Shown: positions 17,402 to 25,380 of the stretch, one piece after another
How positions within the stretch are numbered: position 1 is the first letter of the stretch
How the letters are laid out: every line of letters starts with the position of its first letter
Assembly: GCA_963753385.1 (NCBI GenBank)
Contig: CAVWCC010000008.1
Coordinates: forward strand, 868,001-932,000
Length of the DNA stretch: 64,000 nt
Source: JALZKA01 sp963753385
GTDB lineage: Bacteria; Actinomycetota; Thermoleophilia; Solirubrobacterales; 70-9
Direction of reading: 5' to 3'
The notes under the pieces: model-generated
The model's input: only the letters and a program-made list of their open reading frames with translations
The model's database searches: none
What the model was told of the DNA's origin: nothing
Made by a program: the position numbers and the translations under genes

Positions 17402-17809
17402 CTACGCGCGACGTGCCGTCTGGCGGCCTCCGTAGGCGACCAGCCCGTAGATCACCAGCAGGTCGACGATGAAGAGCATGAACGCTGCGAACGGGAATGC
17501 GTTCACCGTGAAGAGCAGGATGACCGCGTTCAGGCTGGCGCAGAAGATCCCGAAGGCCTGGCCGAACGTCTGCCGGTTCCAGATCGAGAACGCCGCGATC
17601 ACCTGAAGAACGCCGACGATGAGGAAGAACCAGCCCCAGGCGTTGAGATCGTCGAACAGGATGTAGCGGCCCTCATCGGTGAAGAACGCCGAGTCGTCGA
17701 TCGCCGCGATCCCCCAGATGAAGTTGAGGAAGCCGGCTATCAGCAGCATCACGCCTGCGAACGCAACCCATCCCTCACCGGCCTGGTATCCGGACTCGTT
17801 GGTGCCCAC
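17402..17809 (-). CDS. Small four-helix membrane protein (DUF7144-like)
   Basis: 135-residue integral membrane protein with four hydrophobic segments (starting WVAFAGVMLLIAGFLNFIWG, then WGWFFLIVGVLQVIAAF, IFCASLNAVILLF, FPFAAFMLFIVDLLVIYGLVAYGG). It resembles the small actinobacterial DUF7144 family of unknown function; I give that name from memory of the pattern. GTG 17809 is preferred to an upstream in-frame TTG at 17833 because GGAAGGAG lies 4-5 bases before it. It converges with cinA. Confidence 0.7.
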   Translation of the reverse strand: MGTNESGYQAGEGWVAFAGVMLLIAGFLNFIWGIAAIDDSAFFTDEGRYILFDDLNAWGWFFLIVGVLQVIAAFSIWNRQTFGQAFGIFCASLNAVILLFTVNAFPFAAFMLFIVDLLVIYGLVAYGGRQTARRA

Positions 17810-17920
17810 GGTGACTCCTTCCACTCGTGTCAATTGACGCTAAGGAGTGCCATTCTCACCCGGGCGCCGGACGGCAGGCGGGACGCGCTCGTGCGGATGC
17901 AAGGCCGCCTGCAACGCCGT

Positions 17921-18724
17921 TCAACGAGCCTGCTCGAGTGCCCACTCCAGCACGTCGTCGGCGATCTTCTCCCAGCCGTCCGCGGCCACCATCAGGTGCG
18001 GCCCCTCGTACTCGGTGATCTCGGTAACGGTGTCTGACTTGTAATGCCTGTGGTTGGACTGCTGGATCGACGGCGGCATGAGATGGTCCTCGCTGCCGGA
18101 CACGAACAGCAGCGGAGGACGGTCGTCGTTCTTGTAATTCACGGCCGTGGCCTGCGGCCCGGGAATGAAGTTGGCGGTGACGCTGTCAAACAGAATCCGG
18201 CCTGACGCAGGGACGTGGTACCGCTCGTAGAGCTCCCGTGATTGCTCCTCCGGCAAGCCGTTGGTGAATGCGTAGTTCCATTGCTCAAACGTCAAGCCCA
18301 CCGCCTTGTGGTGGTTCGCCGGGTTCTTCAACACGGGCCACGTGGACTTCACCTGGGACGGTGGCACGATCCGCACTCCCTCCGTCGGAGCCGAGTTCAT
18401 CGCCACGCCAGCCGCACCGTAGCCGTGGTCCAAGAGCACCTGAGTGAACGCGCCGCCGGCAGAGTGGCCGATGATGATCGGCGCTGAATCCAGCCCCTTG
18501 ATCGCGTTCTCGAAGTTCTCGATGATGGCCGGCACGCGAGCTTCCACGATGGGCGTGTCGTCTTCGTTCAACGCCTCCACCCCCACCTCGAAGCCGGGGT
18601 AGGCGGGCGCGATTACGTTGTATCCCTTCGCCTCATAGTGGGCGATCCAGTTCTCCCAGCTCCGGGGGGTCACCCAGAAACCGTGAACCAAGACGATGCT
18701 GTCGGGAGGAGATGCACTGCTCAT
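17921..18724 (-). CDS. Alpha/beta hydrolase
   Basis: 267-residue soluble hydrolase with oxyanion segment VLVHGFWVTPRSW, nucleophile elbow GHSAGG, acid SGSEDHLMP and catalytic His in EGPHLMVA, so the Ser-Asp-His triad is complete. No substrate can be inferred. ATG 18724 has AAAGGA five bases upstream, a clear Shine-Dalgarno unlike most genes here. Composition is less GC-rich than the neighbours and codon third positions are more mixed, which suggests recent transfer together with or separately from the membrane gene downstream. Confidence 0.88.
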   Translation of the reverse strand: MSSASPPDSIVLVHGFWVTPRSWENWIAHYEAKGYNVIAPAYPGFEVGVEALNEDDTPIVEARVPAIIENFENAIKGLDSAPIIIGHSAGGAFTQVLLDHGYGAAGVAMNSAPTEGVRIVPPSQVKSTWPVLKNPANHHKAVGLTFEQWNYAFTNGLPEEQSRELYERYHVPASGRILFDSVTANFIPGPQATAVNYKNDDRPPLLFVSGSEDHLMPPSIQQSNHRHYKSDTVTEITEYEGPHLMVAADGWEKIADDVLEWALEQAR

Positions 18725-18818
18725 GGGAATCCTTTCGGCTGGGGCTCGGGACTGGTCAGGAGACTATTCCCCGGTGTGAGGAGATCCTCGCGCGGCCTCT
18801 CGGGTCCCAGAACGAGAA

Positions 18819-18840
18819 GGGCGCCCCTCTCGGGGCGCCC
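18819..18840 (-). terminator. Intrinsic terminator of csp
   Basis: Perfect 9-bp GC stem (GGGCGCCCC / GGGGCGCCC) with a TCTC loop, 34 bases beyond the csp stop and followed on the minus strand by the T-rich TTCTCGTTCT. Confidence 0.75.
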
Positions 18841-18873
18841 GCTGCTCGCCGGTGTGGTTCCGGAAAACCCGTC

Positions 18874-19071
18874 TTAGACGGGACGCACGTTGATCGCGCG
18901 CGGGCCCTTCGGGCTCGACTCGGTCTCGAAGGTGACCTGGTCACCCTCCTTGACCGAAGCGCCGGCATCGACGCCGGTCTGGTGCACGAAAAGGTCCTTG
19001 TCACCGTCGTCGGGGGCGATGAAGCCGTATCCCTTCTCGGTGTTGAACCACTTGACTGTTCCGGTGGCCAT
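18874..19071 (-). CDS. csp: Cold-shock domain protein
   Basis: 65-residue single cold-shock domain RNA/ssDNA chaperone. WFNTEKGYGFI (RNP1) and DLFVHQT (RNP2) are exact and the length is standard. The start has AGGAGG (19076-19081) four bases upstream. The 242-base gap to thpR on the other strand would hold a leader; csp leaders are often cold-responsive RNA switches, but I see no specific fold to report. It has its own terminator, so it is monocistronic. Confidence 0.97.
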   Translation of the reverse strand: MATGTVKWFNTEKGYGFIAPDDGDKDLFVHQTGVDAGASVKEGDQVTFETESSPKGPRAINVRPV

Positions 19072-19300
19072 TGAGCCTCCTGTCCTTTACTGATCTGCTT
19101 ACGCTGCCGACTCGCCTGGCCTGCTCGAGCCGTCTCGAATGCGGACGGGATCCTGCGGGACAAACTTCCGGACCGGTGGCTCTGTGCCTCCGTCAGCGGG
19201 CAGCCGGAACGGTAGCAGTAGCGCGCCCGAGAATCGGTCTCGTGGCCCGGAATTGACGCTCTCGGCTCACGTGGTGCGTGCCTCGTGCGAGGCGCGCGCC

Positions 19301-19306
19301 TAGGCT
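19301..19306 (+). promoter_or_regulatory. -10 element TAGGCT for thpR
   Basis: TAGGCT ends 7 bases before the thpR ATG at 19314. No -35 hexamer is recognisable at 16-18 bp upstream. Confidence 0.45.
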
Positions 19307-19313
19307 CCGGAAG

Positions 19314-19910
19314 ATGGCGAGCCCGACGGACAAGCCACTCAGGATTCGCAGCTTCGTTGCGCTCGACCTCCCCGACGGCATCCGCGCCGGGCTCGCCGCC
19401 TGGGGCGCGAAGGAGCTCCGCGACGAGGCGCTGCGCCCGGTCGCCGAGGAGTCGCTGCACGTGACGCTCTGCTTCCTCGGGCACATCCCGGAGGAGGACG
19501 TGAAGCGCGCGGCCGTGATCGTCACCGGTCTTCGCCCCCGCCCGGTCTCGATGGCGCTTCGCGCGGAACCCGTGGCGATGCCGAAGGGGCGCCCCGGCCT
19601 GTTCGCGATCGACGTCGACTCGCCGGCCGCAGCGGAGCTGCAGGAGGAGCTCTCGACGGCGCTCGTGGCCGCCGGCCTGTACGAGCCCGAGAAACGGCCG
19701 TTCTGGCCCCATCTAACCGTCGCCAGGGTGCGCACGGAGCGCGGCCGGAAGCGCCGTCCGCGGCGGGTTCGGGAGAGGCCGGGGGAGCTGCCGCAGGCTC
19801 TCGTACATACGTTCGGTTCTGTCCGAACCTCTCTCTACCGTTCGAATCTGCGGCCGGATGGGGCGCGCTACGAGCCCCTGGCCAGTCTGGACTTGCCGCC
19901 CGTGGAATGA
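19314..19910 (+). CDS. thpR: RNA 2',3'-cyclic phosphodiesterase ThpR
   Basis: 198-residue 2H-phosphoesterase that opens 2',3'-cyclic phosphates at RNA ends. The two signature HxT motifs are present, HVTLCFLG in the N-terminal half and HLTVARV in the C-terminal half, followed by the SLYRSNLRPDGARYEPL stretch typical of LigT/ThpR proteins. The start ATG gives RIRSFVALDLP at the expected place. It directly precedes recA (27 bases), an association seen in many actinobacteria; any recA-specific promoter must lie inside thpR. Confidence 0.93.
   Translation: MASPTDKPLRIRSFVALDLPDGIRAGLAAWGAKELRDEALRPVAEESLHVTLCFLGHIPEEDVKRAAVIVTGLRPRPVSMALRAEPVAMPKGRPGLFAIDVDSPAAAELQEELSTALVAAGLYEPEKRPFWPHLTVARVRTERGRKRRPRRVRERPGELPQALVHTFGSVRTSLYRSNLRPDGARYEPLASLDLPPVE
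19811..19828. promoter_or_regulatory. Inverted repeat overlapping a possible recA promoter
   Basis: GTTCGG-N6-CCGAAC inside the 3' end of thpR overlaps TACGTT (19808-19813), a -10-like hexamer about 125 bases before recA. It is not the standard Gram-positive SOS box (CGAAC-N4-GTTCG) but uses related half-sites in the opposite order. Function is inferred only from position. Confidence 0.3.
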
Positions 19911-19937
19911 CCCGGGCGGGGAAGGGTGAAGAACGAA

Positions 19938-21053
19938 ATGGCAGACGAAAGCAAGGCAGACGCGAAGGCGGCCGAGAAGGCGGCGAAGGCCAAGGAAGCC
20001 GCGCTCGAGGCCGCGAAGGCCCAGATCGAGCGCGAGTTCGGCGCCGGCTCGCTGATGAAGCTGGGCGACGGCGCGATCGAGATCGAGGCGATCCCGACCG
20101 GGGCGCTCTCGCTCGACCTCGCCCTCGGCGTGGGCGGCGTGCCGCGCGGCCGCGTGGTCGAGATCTTCGGCCCGGAGTCGTCGGGGAAGACGACGCTCGT
20201 CTACCACATCATCGCCGAGGCCCAGGCCCGCGGCGGCGTCTGCGCGTTCGTCGACGCCGAGCACGCGATCGACCCGATCTACGCCGGCAGGATCGGCGTC
20301 AACACGGACGAGCTCCTCGTCTCGCAGCCCGACTACGGCGAGCAGGCGCTCGAGATCGTCGACGTCCTCGTCCGCTCGGGCGCAGTCGATGTCGTTGCCG
20401 TCGACTCGGTCGCGGCGCTGACGCCGCGCGTCGAGCTCGAGGGGCAGATGGGGGAGACCCAGGTCGGGCTCCAGGCGCGGCTGATGTCGCAGGCGCTCCG
20501 CAAGCTCACCGGCAACCTCAGCCGGGCGAAGACCGTCTGCGTGTTCACGAACCAGATCCGCGAGAAGATCGGGGTCACGTTCGGCTCACCCGAGACGCAG
20601 CCCGGCGGCCGCGCGCTCAAGTTCTATTCCTCGCAGCGGCTCGACATCCGCCGGATCGAGACCCTCAAGGAGGGCACCGAGGCGGTCGGCAACCGGTGCC
20701 GCGTCAAGGTTGCGAAGAACAAGGTCGCGCCGCCGTTCAAGCAGGCCGAGTTCGACATCGAATACGGCGTCGGCATCTCGCATGAGGGCTGCCTGCTCGA
20801 CCTGGCGCTCGAGCATGATCTGGTTACGAAGTCAGGGTCGTTCTTCTCCTACGGCGAGCTGCGGCTCGGCCAGGGGCGGAACAACACGAAGCAGTACCTG
20901 TCCGAGAATCCCGATCTGGCACAGGAGATCGAGGGCAAGGTCTTCACGCTGCTCGGGGTCGACCGCAAGCCGCGGACGATCGCGGCCGTGCCCGATCCCG
21001 AGACCGGGGACGAGCCGGCCGAGATCGCCGAGCCCGAGGCGAAGGCCGCCTAG
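19938..21053 (+). CDS. recA: Recombinase RecA
   Basis: 371-residue ATPase for homologous recombination and SOS co-protease activity. Walker A GPESSGKTT is at residues 78-86, followed by FVDAEHAIDPIYA, the VDSVAALTPR Walker B region, and DNA-binding loops near ETQVGLQARLMSQALRKL and the FGSPETQPGG segment. An Ala/Lys/Glu-rich N-terminal extension of about 20 residues precedes the core. ATG 19938 is taken because of the purine-rich AAGGGTGAAG upstream; the in-frame GTG at 19926 lies inside that sequence. recX follows after five bases. Confidence 0.98.
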   Translation: MADESKADAKAAEKAAKAKEAALEAAKAQIEREFGAGSLMKLGDGAIEIEAIPTGALSLDLALGVGGVPRGRVVEIFGPESSGKTTLVYHIIAEAQARGGVCAFVDAEHAIDPIYAGRIGVNTDELLVSQPDYGEQALEIVDVLVRSGAVDVVAVDSVAALTPRVELEGQMGETQVGLQARLMSQALRKLTGNLSRAKTVCVFTNQIREKIGVTFGSPETQPGGRALKFYSSQRLDIRRIETLKEGTEAVGNRCRVKVAKNKVAPPFKQAEFDIEYGVGISHEGCLLDLALEHDLVTKSGSFFSYGELRLGQGRNNTKQYLSENPDLAQEIEGKVFTLLGVDRKPRTIAAVPDPETGDEPAEIAEPEAKAA

Positions 21054-21058
21054 CCGCG

Positions 21059-21553
21059 ATGGCCACCGCGAGCCCGGGTCCGCGGGGCGCGTTCGAGCTC
21101 GCGGTTGCGGCGATCTCGCGCAAGGAGCGCACCGAGGCCGAGCTGCGGAGCTGGCTCGCCGGTCGCGACCTCGAGGAGGCGGAAGTGGATGCGGCGATCG
21201 AGCGGCTGACTGAGATCGGCGAGCTCGACGACGACCGCTTCGCCCAGCGCTACGCGGACGACAAGCGCGCCCTGCGCGGCTGGGGGCCGGAGCGGATTCG
21301 CGAGGCGCTCGTCGAGCGCGGTATCGAGCGCTCGCTGGCCGAGGCCACGGCGGGCGGGGAGGCGGCCGCCGATCAGGCGGAGCGCGCCGCGGAGCTGCTC
21401 CTGGGCCGCGGCGTCGACCTGCGCCACGACACGGGGCGGGGGCGGGCACTCGCGTATCTCGCCCGGCGCGGCTACGAGTCGGAGGTCGCGTACCAGGCCG
21501 TGCGCCTGGCCGAGCAGCGGGCGATCACGCCCCCGGAGTCCAGGGCCGCCTGA
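21059..21553 (+). CDS. recX: Regulatory protein RecX
   Basis: 164-residue modulator that binds RecA filaments and limits their activity. It is built of three-helix repeats with the signatures RKERTEAELRSWL, IGELDDDRFAQRYADDKR, WGPERIREALVERGI and the C-terminal LARRGYESEVAYQAV. It lies five bases after recA with no Shine-Dalgarno of its own, so it is probably translated from the recA mRNA in lower amounts. The 349-base region that follows is the rny leader. Confidence 0.92.
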   Translation: MATASPGPRGAFELAVAAISRKERTEAELRSWLAGRDLEEAEVDAAIERLTEIGELDDDRFAQRYADDKRALRGWGPERIREALVERGIERSLAEATAGGEAAADQAERAAELLLGRGVDLRHDTGRGRALAYLARRGYESEVAYQAVRLAEQRAITPPESRAA

Positions 21554-21568
21554 GCCCCGGTGAGCGCC

Positions 21569-21597
21569 TTGCGGGCGGTGACCCGCGAGCGTAGGAT
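21569..21597 (+). promoter_or_regulatory. Sigma-70-type promoter of rny
   Basis: TTGCGG (21569-21574), exactly 17 bases, then TAGGAT (21592-21597). This places the start near 21604 and gives rny an untranslated leader of about 300 bases, in sharp contrast to the leaderless neighbours. Confidence 0.6.
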
Positions 21598-21603
21598 GGA
21601 GCC

Positions 21604-21902
21604 AAGCAACAGCGTGGCGTCGCCGCCGCGTCGAGCTTGATCTGACCGCGAATCTCGAGAGATTGAACATGAGCTTCTTCCATCCACGCGAATGCGCCCT
21701 CGCGGCGCGGAGGTGGCGCACCTAGAGCGCCGTCTGGGTCAGGAGCAGGGCTTCGCGGCGGCCTGACCGTCGCGATCTTCGATTCGCAGGTCGACGAGCG
21801 GACGCGGGAGCGGGCGAAGGCCCCGCGATCCGACATGACCATGAAAACCGAACTGAATCCGCCGTTCCCGACACCGATCGGGGCGGCCGAGGAGAGATTG
21901 CA
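21604..21902 (+). other. Long rny 5' leader with small open frames
   Basis: The only stretch over 300 bases in this window without a recognised gene (21554-21902). It holds an 18-codon frame (21669-21725, beginning MSFFHPRECALAARRWRT) with no clear Shine-Dalgarno, and an ATG at 21835 whose frame runs across the rny start out of phase. Neither resembles a known protein. A leader regulating rny is possible; no known RNA family was recognised. Confidence 0.35.
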
Positions 21903-23327
21903 ATGGGAGCACGCTCGACGCTGTTTCCGTGGCGCCGCGGTGAGGGCGCGACGGAGCGCACCGTCGTATCACTCGAGACGCCCACACCCGAGCGAGGCGA
22001 CGCGGCCGGTGAGCTGCAGGCGCGCCGCGAGGAGATCGCCCGCATGGAGGAGCGGGCCCTGCGAGAGGCCGAGTCCCTCGAGCTCGGCCGGGCGGACCTC
22101 GAGCGCCGCTCGCAGGCGCTCGAGGACCGCGAGCGCAACCTGGTCAACCAGATCGACGAGCTCAAGCAGGCCAAGCGGGTCCAGCGCCGCGAGCTGGAGC
22201 GCATCTCCGGGCTGAGCGCGGCGCAGGCCAAGCAGATGCTGCTGGCCGACGTCGAGCAGGAGGCTCGGCACCAGGCGGCGCTCAAGATCCGCCAGATCGA
22301 GGAGGAGGCGCGCCGCGAGGGCGACCGGCGGGCGCGCAACATCCTTGCGGTCGCCACCCAGCGGCTCGCGGCCAAGCACTCGAACGAGACCACCACGCGG
22401 CTGGTCGACCTGCCGAGCGACGAGATGAAGGGACGGATCATCGGCCGCGACGGTCGCAACATCCGGACGCTCGAGAAGGTGACGGGGGTCGACGTGATCA
22501 TCGACGAAACCCCGTCGGCCGTCGTCCTCTCGAGCTTCGACGGCGTGCGCCGGGAAGTGGCGCGGATCACGCTCGAGCGCCTGATCGCCGACGGACGGAT
22601 CCATCCCGCGCTGATCGAGGAGACCTACGAGCAGGCGAAGCGCGACCTCTTAAAGCGCGTGGTGGACGAGGGCGAGCAGGCGGCGCTGGAGGCGCACGTG
22701 CATGCCCTGGACCCGGAGCTCGCGAAGCTGATCGGCCAGCTCCGGTTCCGGACGAGCTATGGGCAGAACGTCCTCGATCACCTGATCGAGTGCGCGAACC
22801 TCGCCGGGATCCTTGCCGAGGAGCTAGGCGCCTCGGCCGAGACGGCTAGGCGCGCGGCGTTCCTGCACGACATCGGCAAGGCGGTGACCCACGAGGTCGA
22901 GGGGCCACACGCCCTGATCGGCGCCCGGATCGCGCGACGCCACGGCGAGACCGAGGCGGTGGCGCACGCGATGGAGGCGCACCACAACGAGGTCGAGCCG
23001 AAGACGGTGGAGGCGGTGATCGTCCAGGCGGCGGACGCCGTGTCGGGCGCCCGCCCGGGGGCCCGAGGCGACTCGCTCGAGCAGTACGTGGGGCGGATGA
23101 AGGACCTCGAGGAGATCGCCTCGCGCCACCACGGCGTCGAGCGCGTCTTCGCGATGCGCGCCGGCCGCGAGATCCGGGTCGTCGTCGACCCTGGGATCGT
23201 CGACGACGACCGCGCGGCTGTGATCTCCCACGAGATCGCCGCGGCGATCGAGAAGGAGGCCGAGCACCCCGGCAGGATCAAGATCACCGTGATCCGCGAG
23301 AGCCGGGCGACGTCGTACGCCGATTAA
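21903..23327 (+). CDS. rny: Ribonuclease Y lacking the N-terminal membrane anchor
   Basis: 474-residue endoribonuclease that starts decay of many mRNAs. A long Glu/Arg coiled coil (residues about 35-150) precedes the KH domain (GRIIGRDGRNIRTLEKVTGVD) and the HD hydrolase domain (FLHDIGKAVTHEVEGPH, AHHNEVEP, QAADAVSGARPGARGD). The start is well supported by GAGGAGAG six bases before the ATG. RNase Y proteins normally begin with a membrane helix of about 20 residues; here the N-terminus (MGARSTLFPWRRGEG) has none and no hydrophobic segment is encoded in frame upstream. Localisation is therefore predicted to be cytosolic or partner-dependent. Confidence 0.95.
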   Translation: MGARSTLFPWRRGEGATERTVVSLETPTPERGDAAGELQARREEIARMEERALREAESLELGRADLERRSQALEDRERNLVNQIDELKQAKRVQRRELERISGLSAAQAKQMLLADVEQEARHQAALKIRQIEEEARREGDRRARNILAVATQRLAAKHSNETTTRLVDLPSDEMKGRIIGRDGRNIRTLEKVTGVDVIIDETPSAVVLSSFDGVRREVARITLERLIADGRIHPALIEETYEQAKRDLLKRVVDEGEQAALEAHVHALDPELAKLIGQLRFRTSYGQNVLDHLIECANLAGILAEELGASAETARRAAFLHDIGKAVTHEVEGPHALIGARIARRHGETEAVAHAMEAHHNEVEPKTVEAVIVQAADAVSGARPGARGDSLEQYVGRMKDLEEIASRHHGVERVFAMRAGREIRVVVDPGIVDDDRAAVISHEIAAAIEKEAEHPGRIKITVIRESRATSYAD

Positions 23328-23334
23328 CAGAAGA

Positions 23335-23340
23335 TAGGAT
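23335..23340 (+). promoter_or_regulatory. -10 element TAGGAT for the cupredoxin gene
   Basis: TAGGAT lies 8 bases after the rny stop and 9 bases before the ATG at 23350. Confidence 0.4.
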
Positions 23341-23349
23341 CGCGCCCGA

Positions 23350-23961
23350 ATGACCGACCTGTTCTACGTCTTCGGCATCGCCCTGACCGTGATGGCGCTC
23401 GTCATCTCGTTCTACGGGCTGCGCTCCGAGCGCTTCCCGGACTCGAGGGCGGCGTACACGGGCGTACTGGGCCTGATGGTGGCGCTGGTCGTCGCCTCGT
23501 GTGCGTTCGCCGTGGCGCTCTCGCGCGAGGAGGCCGAGCACCGCTCCGAGGAGGTCGCCGAGTTCAGGGCGGAGCAGGCCGAGGTGCAGGCGGAGGCCGA
23601 GGAGGCCGCCACGCCACCGCCGGAGGGCGAGCCGCCGCCGGACGCCCCCGAGGAGGAGGTCCAGGGCGAGACGCCGGAGACGCTCGAGTTGACGTCGCCG
23701 GCAGACGGCGCGCTCGTGTTCGACCCCGCGTCGCTCGAGGCACGCGCCGGCGAGGTCGAGCTGAACTACACGAACCCGTCCCCGGTGCCCCACAACGTCG
23801 CGATCGAGGCCGAGGGCGAGACGATCGCCCAGGGCGCGACCGTGAGCGGCGGCGACGCGGGCGCCGCGATCGCAAGCCTCGAGCCCGGCGACTACATCTT
23901 CTACTGCTCCATCCCGGGCCATCGCGAGTCCGGGATGGAGGGCGACCTGACGGTCGAGTAG
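23350..23961 (+). CDS. Membrane-anchored blue copper (cupredoxin) protein
   Basis: 203 residues. Two membrane helices (about 5-23 and 36-57) are followed by an acidic/proline linker (about 60-110) and a C-terminal cupredoxin domain. All four type-1 copper ligands can be seen: His148 in VPHNV, then Cys186, His191 and Met196 in YCSIPGHRESGM. This resembles plastocyanin/sulfocyanin-like or nitrite-reductase-type copper domains that shuttle electrons outside the membrane. No oxidase subunit gene lies nearby, so the redox partner is unknown. The next gene starts eight bases downstream. Confidence 0.88.
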   Translation: MTDLFYVFGIALTVMALVISFYGLRSERFPDSRAAYTGVLGLMVALVVASCAFAVALSREEAEHRSEEVAEFRAEQAEVQAEAEEAATPPPEGEPPPDAPEEEVQGETPETLELTSPADGALVFDPASLEARAGEVELNYTNPSPVPHNVAIEAEGETIAQGATVSGGDAGAAIASLEPGDYIFYCSIPGHRESGMEGDLTVE

Positions 23962-23968
23962 CCGCCCG

Positions 23969-25357
23969 GTGGTGGACCCCCGTTACGAGGTCCTCACGGA
24001 TGCCGCCCGCCTGGCGGGCGACTTCATTACCAGCCTGCCCGACCGGCCCGTCGGCGCCGCCGCCGGGATCGAGGAGCTCCGCTCGCGCCTCGATCGCGGG
24101 CTGAGCGATGGGGGAGAGGACGCGCGGGCGGTTATCCGGGACCTGGCGCGGGACGCCGAACCGGGATTGATCGCCTCCCCCGGTCCGCGCTTCTTCGGCT
24201 TCGTGCTGGGCGGGGCGCTCCCCGTCGCCGTGGCGGCGGACTGGCTCGTCTCCGCATGGGATCAGAACGGAGGCGGGTACACGGCAGCGCCGGCCCTGTC
24301 GGTGGCCGAGGAGGTTGCGGCCCGGTGGGTGCGGGAGCTGCTCGGACTTCCGCCGGACTGCGGCGTCGGCTTCGTGACCGGCTGTCAGATGGCGCACTTC
24401 ACCTGCCTCGCGGCGGCGCGAAACGCGGTGCTGCGCCGGGCGGGCTGGGACGTCGAGGCGAACGGCCTGCAGGGCGCGCCCGAGTTGCGGGTGATCGCCG
24501 GCGAGCATTGTCACGTCACGGTGCCGGTCGCCTGCCGGATGCTCGGGCTCGGAGCGGAGCGGATCGAGACGGTCGCGGCCGACGATCAGGGCCGGATGCT
24601 GCCCGGCGACCTCAAACAGGTCCTGGCGCAGGGCAGCGGCCCGTCGATCGTCTGCGCCCAGGCGGGCGAGATCAACACCGGCGCCTTCGATCCGCTCTCG
24701 GACATCGTCCAGGCGTGCCGAGCGCACGACGCCTGGTGTCACGTCGACGGCGCGTTCGGGCTCTGGGCGGCCGTCAGCGCCAGGCGGAAGCACGCGCTCG
24801 AGGGCTTCGAGGGGGCGGATTCCTGGGCGACCGACGCCCACAAGTGGCTCAACGTCCCCTACGACTGCGGCATCGCGGCGGTAGCCGATGCCTCGGCTCA
24901 CCGGGCAGCCATGACCTCGACCTCGGCCTACATCCCGGATCACGAGGACATCCCGTGGGGTTTCGACTGGACGCCGGAGTTCTCGCGGCGTGCCCGCGGC
25001 GTGCCCGTGTACGCGGCGCTGCGCTCGCTGGGACGCCGGGGCCTCGAGGAGTTGATCGACCGCTGCTGCGATCACGCGGAGCTGATGGCCTCGAGTCTTC
25101 GGGAGGCAGACGGGGTCGAGGTGCTGAACGACGTCGTGCTCAACCAGGTCGCCGTCCGCTTCTTCGACGACGATGACGTCACCAACTCGGTGATCGAGCG
25201 GGTGCAGGACGACGGGACGTGCTGGCTCGGCGGCAGCACCTTCAAGGGACGGGCCGTGATGCGAATCTCGATCGTCGGCTGGCAGACGTCCTCGGATGAC
25301 ATCGAGCGGTCGGCGGACGCGATCCTGGCGGCGGCGCGCGCGGCGACTCCCGCCTAG
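23969..25357 (+). CDS. PLP-dependent group II amino acid decarboxylase family protein
   Basis: 462-residue fold-type I PLP enzyme of the glutamate/aromatic amino acid decarboxylase superfamily. GCQMAHFTCLAAARN, EHCHVTVPVACRMLGLG, the Asp of HVDGAFGLWAA and the PLP lysine in DAHKWLNVPYDCG are visible. C-terminal domain residues FKGRAVMRISIVGWQT match aspartate/aromatic decarboxylase relatives. Whether it decarboxylates an aromatic, acidic or branched amino acid cannot be decided from sequence alone. GTG 23969 is the first start after the cupredoxin stop; no Shine-Dalgarno is seen. Confidence 0.88.
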   Translation: MVDPRYEVLTDAARLAGDFITSLPDRPVGAAAGIEELRSRLDRGLSDGGEDARAVIRDLARDAEPGLIASPGPRFFGFVLGGALPVAVAADWLVSAWDQNGGGYTAAPALSVAEEVAARWVRELLGLPPDCGVGFVTGCQMAHFTCLAAARNAVLRRAGWDVEANGLQGAPELRVIAGEHCHVTVPVACRMLGLGAERIETVAADDQGRMLPGDLKQVLAQGSGPSIVCAQAGEINTGAFDPLSDIVQACRAHDAWCHVDGAFGLWAAVSARRKHALEGFEGADSWATDAHKWLNVPYDCGIAAVADASAHRAAMTSTSAYIPDHEDIPWGFDWTPEFSRRARGVPVYAALRSLGRRGLEELIDRCCDHAELMASSLREADGVEVLNDVVLNQVAVRFFDDDDVTNSVIERVQDDGTCWLGGSTFKGRAVMRISIVGWQTSSDDIERSADAILAAARAATPA

Positions 25358-25367
25358 CGAGCCTCGC

Positions 25368-25373
25368 TACCCT
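25368..25373 (+). promoter_or_regulatory. -10 element TACCCT for miaB
   Basis: TACCCT is followed by 7 bases and the ATG at 25381, predicting a leaderless miaB (and miaA) mRNA. Confidence 0.45.
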
Positions 25374-25380
25374 GCCCGCG

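Noticed and set aside
17834..17920. TTGACA-like sequence and GTCAATTGAC palindrome between the membrane gene and the hydrolase
   Set aside because: No partner -10 at proper spacing and no conservation evidence; too little to call a promoter.
23564..25075. Long minus-strand open frame opposite the PLP decarboxylase
   Set aside because: Shadow of the plus-strand gene; no recognised motif and Arg/Pro-rich composition.
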